Source: Megamerina dolium
Lineage: Eukaryota; Arthropoda; Insecta; Diptera; Megamerinidae
Length of the DNA: 64,000 nucleotides
Assembly (NCBI GenBank): GCA_963854835.1
Contig: OY978528.1
Span: forward strand, 10,138,242 to 10,202,241
Direction: 5' to 3'
A model generated the notes under the pieces. That model had not been told where the DNA came from. It saw nothing but the letters and a program-made list of their open reading frames with translations, and made no database searches. Shown one piece after another: positions 57,015 to 64,000 of the stretch. A program made the position numbers and the translations under genes. Numbering within the stretch: position 1 is the first letter of the stretch; the number at the start of each line of letters is the position of its first letter.

Positions 57015-59424
57015 TTACAATTTTTGCTTACAATGATACCATCTAGTGTAAAAACATCATAACAAAAGTTATGCTCATGCATACTAGTTGGCGGTGAAAT
57101 GAGAATTAATGTCGGTGTGGTTTGTGTCTTAGCTATAATAATTGTGTTGAATTTAGGTATGGTGAGTTTTATGTTGGGCTTTTTGATTTTCGTTCTTATT
57201 TCGTGCATATATTATTAAGGCTTGTCTCTAATTTCGATTTTAATATACAATATTAAAAATATATTTTTTTTTTTCAAACTTTTTCACTATTTTTGAGTGT
57301 ATAACATAACATAGTGGATTTGCTAATTGACGGTTTTTCGTTTAAAACATGTTCAAAAATGCTTAAGAAATTAATTAACCGAATAAATATAAATTTTGTA
57401 TGTTTAAAAGCTGAATATTAAATATTTTGTATTAAAATGTATTAAAAATATAAAATAAAAAAAATATCTTATACAAAAGTAGCCATTTTGGAGTTAAACC
57501 TGATAATATTAACATAATATTCATACAAAAAAAATTTAATTTCTAATAAAATTTTACTCAAAAGTCACCAACTTTGAGTAAGAATATTCTTTAGAAAAAT
57601 AATACTATTTATATTTAGAAATTGAAAATTTTTATTGAAATGTATACCCGAAATTCGAAACTTGGAATAAGAACTAACCTAGGTGTATGTAAATTTTCTT
57701 TCAATTTTACAATTCATAATTTGAATTAACAGTTTTCTTGCTGACGTCATATCAAGTAACCCGTCTCATTCTTACATATGCAGATGCTAGTAAATTATTT
57801 TAGTGCTCCCTGTAGCACATGAGTAATATTTTAAAAGCGAGCGAGTGAGAGAGAGAATTGGTGGAAGGTGTATGTGGTGAGGTATGAATGTTTGCTAGCA
57901 ATAAAAAACAAAAAAAAAAAAAAACAAAAATAAAAAGAATGTAGTTCATGAACGTTTGTCGCTTTCAATTTTATTAAACATAAATAGAATCTAAAGTAAA
58001 GCAAAAAAAAAAAAAAATATAAAAAGTGCATAACAACAACAATATTGGTGTGATTTCTGTTGCATGGTAAATTCAACAATTTATGGAACGGTAGAATTGT
58101 ATATTAACATACATAATACAAAGTTATAGTTGCCAGATTGTACAATATGATAGTGATTTGTTGCATTTAATGACTAAAGAAGTTTTCATTGATGAAGAAC
58201 CGTTGCTTAATATTAATACAATTTATGAAAACTCATATGAAAAATAATTAAATGAAATTTCCAGTTTTTTGCAAACCACAGTTTTTTTTTCATTAATTTT
58301 TTATTTTATTTTTTTTTTTATTGAAACGTTTTAAATAATATTACACATAAAACTAACAAGAAATTTTCTTTTGGTAAAAATTCAATTTTCAAAATAAAAT
58401 ATTAACCAACATAGGTCGGTTCTTCATTAATAAAATAATTAGAGGACTTTTTCTTAAGGTTTAGAGTTCCACATTGTCTGAAGGTAATAAAGTGAAATTT
58501 TCAACCATTTCCAAAGGATTGAATATTGAAAAATCGGACAAAATGCATGCAATTTCTAAGGCATTTGAGTCCAAAGCGCAATTCACATGGGCTTTTATAG
58601 TCATAAAATATTCCGTTGGATGTTTTATTTTGCCTTGGGATATATTTGGGGATAAGTTTCTAAGAAAGAATGGGAAATGCTCACTTCTTTTCGCTTACCT
58701 ATTTAGGGGAAAATGAGCGTGCCACAACAACCAAGATTTGTCTCACTGATCATTTGATGCATGAAATCCTATAACATTCTCCGTGGAGTTGTACGAATTT
58801 TTATTGAGAGATGTTATTTTCATACTGAGCTGTATTAAAACTATTAAAGTTATGATGGTTTTTCATATTTCCTAAGAGATATATTGGGAATTAACGACAA
58901 AGTGTGAAATTAACAGTATGTTACGCCATTTATTCACGATTATATATTGCCAATGAAGCTATTTAATCCACAAAAACGTGCAACACTTTTCTTGAAACTG
59001 TATGAATGTTTCTTAACGGATACAATTTCCATACTGAGCTGTGTTGCAACCATTAAATTTATGAATTTTCACCATATTTGCTAGTAAACATGATGAGAAA
59101 GTATGACAATTCATAAAATTAATTATCCGAAGAGCGAAATTCATCGAATTATGCTTGCAGTAATGGGAATCCATGGGAAATAGGATGGTTAACTCATAGA
59201 ATAGAGTTAACAAAAAGTTTTCAGTGGCAAAATTGTTAGTTAGTGAATCATTCTAATGAATATTTTATGCTAAAATTTACATAGCCTATAGGCAGAGATC
59301 ACATGGTTCATAGGATTTCCTTTTAGAGTCAGTGTTAGTTTAAAAAAAATGTTTTTTTGATTATGTCAGCAATAAGCAGTACCGACGTAAATTTTATACT
59401 CTTAAAAATTACAGAAAATATCAA
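57015..59424. other. AT-rich non-coding stretch
   Basis: Poly-A/T runs at 57262-57275, 57908-57924, 58003-58018 and 58285-58320. The 80-codon frame at 58474-58716 has ordinary composition but no motif I recognise. No gene is supported. Confidence 0.5.
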
Positions 59425-59935
59425 TCATATATTAGCAAACACCATTTATTCTTGCTATCCAACATACTTTGATTATATCTTTACTTCTTAGGGTGGCTTT
59501 CATATAAAATGTACTTAAAAATATCTAAAAATCGACTAAGATCTCATATAAATACCTGAGAATCATCAGTAGAGTATTGTATAACTGACACCCCTTGCCC
59601 TACAAAATGAGCTTAAAATACTTCCTAAAATCGGAAATAAATCGCCCATAAATGCCCAGGAATTACCTCTAGAGCCATGAAATGTATAACCGACCCCCAT
59701 TACTCTTTCTGTGTCAACATTGTTCTTAAACATACTTTTCCCCTATTCTCAATCCTTAAGCGGGTTCCCATACAAAATCGATATTTTTTATATAATTAAC
59801 TCCCACTGCTCTCAGGGTTCTTATAATGGGGTAAAAAGATGATTTACTTTATTCATGTTTACTGCGTATCATTTTTTATGAACATACTTACTCTTTATTT
59901 TTACTTTTCAGAGTGATTATCCTACTAATTTTATA
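59425..59935 (+). repeat. Tandem repeat family B, array 4
   Basis: Reads TTAGCAAACACCATTTATTC, CTTAGGGTGGCTTTCATATA, AAATGTACTTAAAAATATCT, ATACCTGAGAATCATCAG and onward. The same order of units is found at about 62305-62870, so the two blocks are copies of one higher-order arrangement. Confidence 0.75.
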
Positions 59936-60186
59936 CTCTTGAAAATTACAGAAAATAATTATCTTACAATTTCTAAAAAAAAAAAAAAAAAATCCGCTTG
60001 CAAAAATAATCTTCAAAATTTGGAATTTGCAATTATATGGCAACACCATATGATGCATACGTTATTGCATTCGAACAGAGAGAGAGCCCCATATCTACAT
60101 AAATATTTATGTAAAGTGTGAGAGTCACAGTGTCATTACGAATAAGTATTTAGTAGTCAATTTAGTGAGACAACAGATCAACGATT

Positions 60187-60217
<31 letters not shown>

Positions 60218-61689
60218 TACAACTAGAACTATTGCAACGATGACGACGAGGTCAACATTTTGTGTTTGCAACAGTGTTTGTGTGTGTGTGTGTGTGTGTG
60301 GCTATGAGTGCATACATACATTTGAATGAAAAATTTGAAATGAAAAAGCTTTTTTTGTTTTTTTTTTGTATCTATAGCCTCAAGCTTTTGTTCGTTCGTT
60401 CATTCGTTCATTCGTTCATTCGTTTTCTCTAACAAAGCTAACAGTGAATTATAACAACAATAACAACAATTGGAATAATGATAACATAATAGCAATGCAT
60501 TTTATTATTATTTTTATACAAATTGACAAGGTTACACACCGTCGTCATCGTTGTTATGTGTGTGTGTGCACATGTGTGTGTGTGTGAGAGTGTGTGTGTA
60601 TATAGAAGTGTAAAACTGCATGTATGCCTAGTAAATATATGTAGTTTGTGAAATGTGTGAATTGCATTGGTTGGGTGATGGTTGGTCGTTGTCGTCGTTA
60701 GGCGAATGAACTGAATTGACCCGCTTTTGCAAATAACCTTTACAACTGGTGCTGCTGTGACTGCTTTGAGCAATATGTATGCAACATGAAAATGAGTATG
60801 AATATGAATATCGTTTATAATATGAATGTTCATGGATTTGTGTATATGTATGTGTATGTATTATTACATAAGTGTATGCATATGTGTATTGAAGTGTTTG
60901 TATATATGTATATGTATATGTGTTCACAGAGAAGTGGACATTTTGCTATAATTGATGCACTTTTAAAATAGAATATTCTCGTTGGCCACCTTTTATACTA
61001 TGATTTGTAGGTAAATGCATAGACTATATGAACTATATGAATATATAGAATATTTGTTTAAAATATCCGACAGTTTTTATAGGTTGATTATAAAGAATTA
61101 ATATTAAAACCGTGAATCTTCTGTTCTTCAGGTACTTTCGCTATATTTTTTTTTTTTTTTTTTTTGGCAATTTTCGGATTTTTTTTTTTTTTGCATCACA
61201 AACACCCTGTTACTAAGCACCAATTGCATTTTGTATATAAAAATATACAGAAATATTTCAAATATATTTACTTTTACTTCCAATTGTAAATACAAACAAC
61301 GAAATGAGTTCAAAGTCAGCCTTTTTGTTGTTGTTGTTGTAGTGGTTGTGGTTTTCATTGTTATGTTTGATGAAAAATATAAATTCTGTTTTAATTTTAT
61401 TTTTTGTAGTACAAAAATATACATTTTAACACTATTCTCACACAGCAACTAAATGACAAAATGATAGGAAAAATAGAAATAAAACGAGAATAAATTTTTG
61501 AGCAAAAGAAAAAAAAAAAAAAAATAGAATAAAAAAAAAGTAAAATAAAATATTTAAAATTCAGAAATAAAGTTTATTTGAAATTTATAACAAAATATTT
61601 AAAAAAGTTTACTGATTTCAATAGATTATTTCATTCCTAAACTCCAAAAAAAAAAAAGTGCTAAAACTTTCATTAAGCTATCTTGAATC
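59936..61689. other. Microsatellite-rich non-coding stretch
   Basis: Holds (GT)n at 60281-60300 and 60555-60600, (TTCG)/(TTCA) repeats at 60390-60424, (TATG)-rich DNA at 60780-60925, poly-T at 61148-61165 and poly-A at 61508-61525. Frames of 60-131 codons here are products of these tracts. No gene is supported. Confidence 0.6.
60187..60216. repeat. (CAA)n microsatellite
   Basis: Ten CAA units. Confidence 0.95.
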
Positions 61690-63127
61690 ATCTATAGGGA
61701 GCCTAACACTGCTAATTTTGTATACTTAACATTTTTTTTTCCGACCATAGCTACCCCTATATTTAACCTTTAAAGGGACTTCTCTGCAAAATTTTACAAA
61801 ATACGCTAGCACCGCCCCAGTATGTCGTTAGAGAGATAAAAACATATAACCCAGCCCCCATTATTTTTACTAAACAACATTTTATTTGAACATATTTTAA
61901 TGCTATCTTTACTTCTTAGGGTGGCTTTCATATAAAATGTACTTAAAAATACCTAAAAATCGATTAATATCTCGCATAAATACCTGAGAATCCTCCGCAG
62001 AACGATGAAACGTATAACTAACCATAAGTAATTTTCTAATTCCTATATTATCCTTTAATAAATTTACCCATTACCCAAAAAAAATGAGCCCAAAACACAT
62101 GAAAATCGACAAACATCCACCATAAATGTTCAGGAATCGTTCCTAGAGTGTTAAAATGTATGGCCGATCATCACTAAATTTTCAGCGCAAACATTCATCT
62201 CAATCACTCTAACCCTCTATCCAATCTGTACTCGGGTTGTCATAGAAAATCAATGCTTTTTATATCATTCGTTCCCATTTCTTCAAAGAGAGGGTTAAAA
62301 TATATTAGCAACCATCATTTATTCTAGCTATCTGACATACTTTGAAGCTATCTTCACTTCTTAGGGTGGCTTTCATATAAAATGTGCTTAAAAATATTTG
62401 AAAATCGATTAATATCTCATATAAACACTTGAGAATCATCAGTAGAGTAATGTTTAACAGGCACCCCTTATTATTTTTTTGCTCCTATCTTTTCATTTAA
62501 TGAGCTTATCCCTTTGCTTAACAAAATGAGCTTAAAATACTATTTAAAATCGGAAAAAATCCTCTATAAGTGTCCAGGAATCACATCTAGAGTAATGAAA
62601 TGTATGACAGACACCCATTGGTTTTTCTGCTCCAACATTTCTCTTAAATATACTTATCCCTAGTTCTCAATTCTTAGGCGGGTTCTCATAGAAAATCGAT
62701 TGTTTTTATATAATTCACTTCTACTGCTACCAGGATTCTTATAGTGAGGTAAAAAGATGATTTACTTCATTCATGTTTACTGCATAACATTTTTCATGAA
62801 CATACTTACTCTTTATTTTTATTTCTCAGAGTGATTAGCCTATAGAATGAGTTTAAAAACACCCGAAAATCGACAAAAAAAAAAAAACCTATAAATGTCC
62901 AGGAATTGCTTCTAGAGTCATGAAATGTTAGTTTTTCTATTTCTCCAACATTTCTCTTAAATATACTTATTCCCTGTTCTCAATCTTTAAGCGGGCTCTC
63001 ATAGAAAATCAATATTTATTATATAATTCACTTCCACTGCTCCCAGGGTCATCATAGTGGGATAAAAATATGACTTGCCTCACTCATGTTTACTGCGTAA
63101 TATTTTTCGTGAACATATGTAACACTT
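61690..63127 (+). repeat. Tandem repeat family B, array 5 (longest)
   Basis: Roughly nine units of about 145-170 bp. Anchors of the type GAAATGTATG occur near 61841, 62008, 62153, 62450, 62597 and 62922. Larger blocks are duplicated too: 62600-62870 resembles 62920-63130 plus 63255-63370. The left target copy ATATGTAACACTT of the nested SINE is at 63115-63127. Confidence 0.75.
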
Positions 63128-63254
63128 GTTAGGTTATGTTAGGTCCATTCTAATACTGTCCAAAATTTAAGACGCACAACAGTAATGGAAGAGAAGCTCG
63201 GCCAATGAGCCCTTTGGGGCTTTAAGTGCCACATATTTTTATTTTTTTTTATTT
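63128..63254 (+). mobile_element. SINE family 1 fragment nested in family B
   Basis: GTTAGGTTATGTTAGGTCC is followed by SINE body words TTCTAATACTGTCC, GACGCACAACAGTA, GGAAGAGAAGCTCGGCCAA, GAGCCCTTTGGGG and TTTAAGTGCCACATA, ending in an A/T-rich tail. Flanks ATATGTAACACTT (63115-63127) and ATATGTTACTCTT (63255-63267) form a 13-bp target duplication with two mismatches, and the family B sequence is continuous across them. Confidence 0.8.
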
Positions 63255-63420
63255 ATATGTTACTCTTTCTTTTTACTTCTCAGAGTGGCTACCCTATAGA
63301 ATCAGTTTAAAAATACCTGAAAATCGAGTAAAAAACCCATATTTGCCCTAGAAATTGCCTCTAGAGAGATGAAGTGTATATGATCAGCTTCCATTAATTT
63401 TTCAACTCCTTTTCTTCCCT
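63255..63420 (+). repeat. Tandem repeat family B, continuation after SINE
   Basis: Resumes with TACTCTTTCTTTTTACTTCT, AGAGTGGCTACCCTATAGAA, AATACCTGAAAATCGAG and TGCCTCTAGAGAGATGAAG. Confidence 0.7.
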
Positions 63421-64000
63421 CAAACTCTAATAATCTTTTCAGTCAACAATTTTTGGGGAAAGTCAATAACTTCTAATACCATATAAATCATTATTAGATC
63501 TAGATCTAGAGTGTAACGTGCTGAGCTAAATAAAACAAATTGCATACATATCCTTGTTAAAAAATAGAAATATTTGTAGCAAATGCCAACTGAGCCAATT
63601 GAACTAAGCAAATTTATGTTGGGCCATAATAGCAACTATATGCTAATATGTATGTGTGTGTGTGTGTGTGTGTGTATATGTTGGTATTTATTTTTGAAAT
63701 GAACGACCTTCAACTTTGAAATAGTTTTACGAAATTTGCACAAATTTGAACGAATGAATTTTTTAGTTTTAACGAAAACCAAGCAAAACAGGATGACGAC
63801 ACAAATGCAACGTATATGTATGTAGTGAGAGGGAGCACGTGCTTTTATTTGAAGCATGTGCATGCTATTTGCATGTAAGTGCATATTTATCTATGTGTGT
63901 GTGTGTGTATATATATAGGATATACACATTTAAATACACATATATAAAATGCATTTCCGTTGCTTGCGCCAATGTGAGAAAAGCTTTTATTTGAATTTGG
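63421..64000. other. Non-coding stretch with (GT)n tracts
   Basis: (GT)n at 63653-63675 and 63894-63909, with TA-rich DNA beside the latter. No gene is supported to the window end. Confidence 0.6.

Noticed and set aside
58474..58716. 80-codon frame beginning MSEGNKVKFS
   Set aside because: Composition is plausible but no motif is recognised and a frame of this length is expected by chance in 64 kb.

Overview
This is strongly AT-rich, intron-poor, repeat-laden nuclear DNA from an insect, most likely a higher fly (Diptera, probably a calyptrate such as a blow fly or house-fly relative). The evidence for that is indirect: Tc1/mariner DNA transposons, RTE-, jockey- and RNase-H-bearing non-LTR retrotransposon remnants, a DINE-1/INE-1-like element with ~150-bp internal repeats, and countless (CAA)n, (TTG)n, (CT)n and (TA)n tracts of the kind seen in fly introns and intergenic DNA. 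I found no host protein-coding exon I can defend; nearly all open frames come from microsatellites, minisatellites or mobile elements. The window is best read as intergenic or intronic sequence.

Layout. 1-1.2 kb: degenerate repeats carrying the motif GATCAGTGATC. 4-5.8 kb: a tRNA-derived SINE, ~150-bp tandem family B and an RTE-type reverse-transcriptase tail. 7.7-8.4 kb: a 350-bp tandem duplication. 9.2-9.5 kb: the best-preserved SINE. 13.5-14.8, 18.6-19.1 and 21.7-24 kb: blocks dense in the motif GTACTAAA, including a 271-bp triplication. 16.2-17 kb: a 153-bp tandem repeat (family A) that happens to be open for 249 codons. 18.1-18.5 kb: a SINE interrupted by a 140-bp retro-insert with a perfect 14-bp target duplication. 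25-26.3 kb: a decayed mariner. 28.1-29.1 kb: repeats and a MITE-like element. 31.1-32.7 kb: family B with a nested RTE fragment. 33.7-34.1 kb: a GC-rich insert of unknown family. 34.3-34.8 kb: a jockey-type tail. 37-38 kb: an RNase H LINE fragment nested in family B.

38.7-40.8 kb holds the best-preserved mobile element: a 1650-bp Tc1-like transposon sitting in a (TA)n tract, its DD34E transposase broken by what looks like one missing nucleotide. 41.5-42.3 kb is family A again, inverted. 44.1-47.8 kb is the most unusual locus: a CpG-rich 10-bp-period minisatellite, a 21-bp-period array built on the palindrome TTCGC-GTA-GCGAA, and two head-to-head copies of a DINE-1-like terminus. After that come a second mariner end (49.2 kb), another SINE (51 kb), a ~177-bp tandem array (52.1-52.7 kb), family A (55 kb), a duplicated palindromic POU-octamer module (56.8-57 kb) and long family B tracts (59.4-59.9 and 61.7-63.4 kb), the latter with a SINE nested in it.

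Nothing here works together as a pathway. The common thread is layered insertion: satellite-like ~150-bp families serve as the substrate into which LINE and SINE copies have inserted, several still showing target-site duplications. All family names are my working labels; no database or alignment was run.
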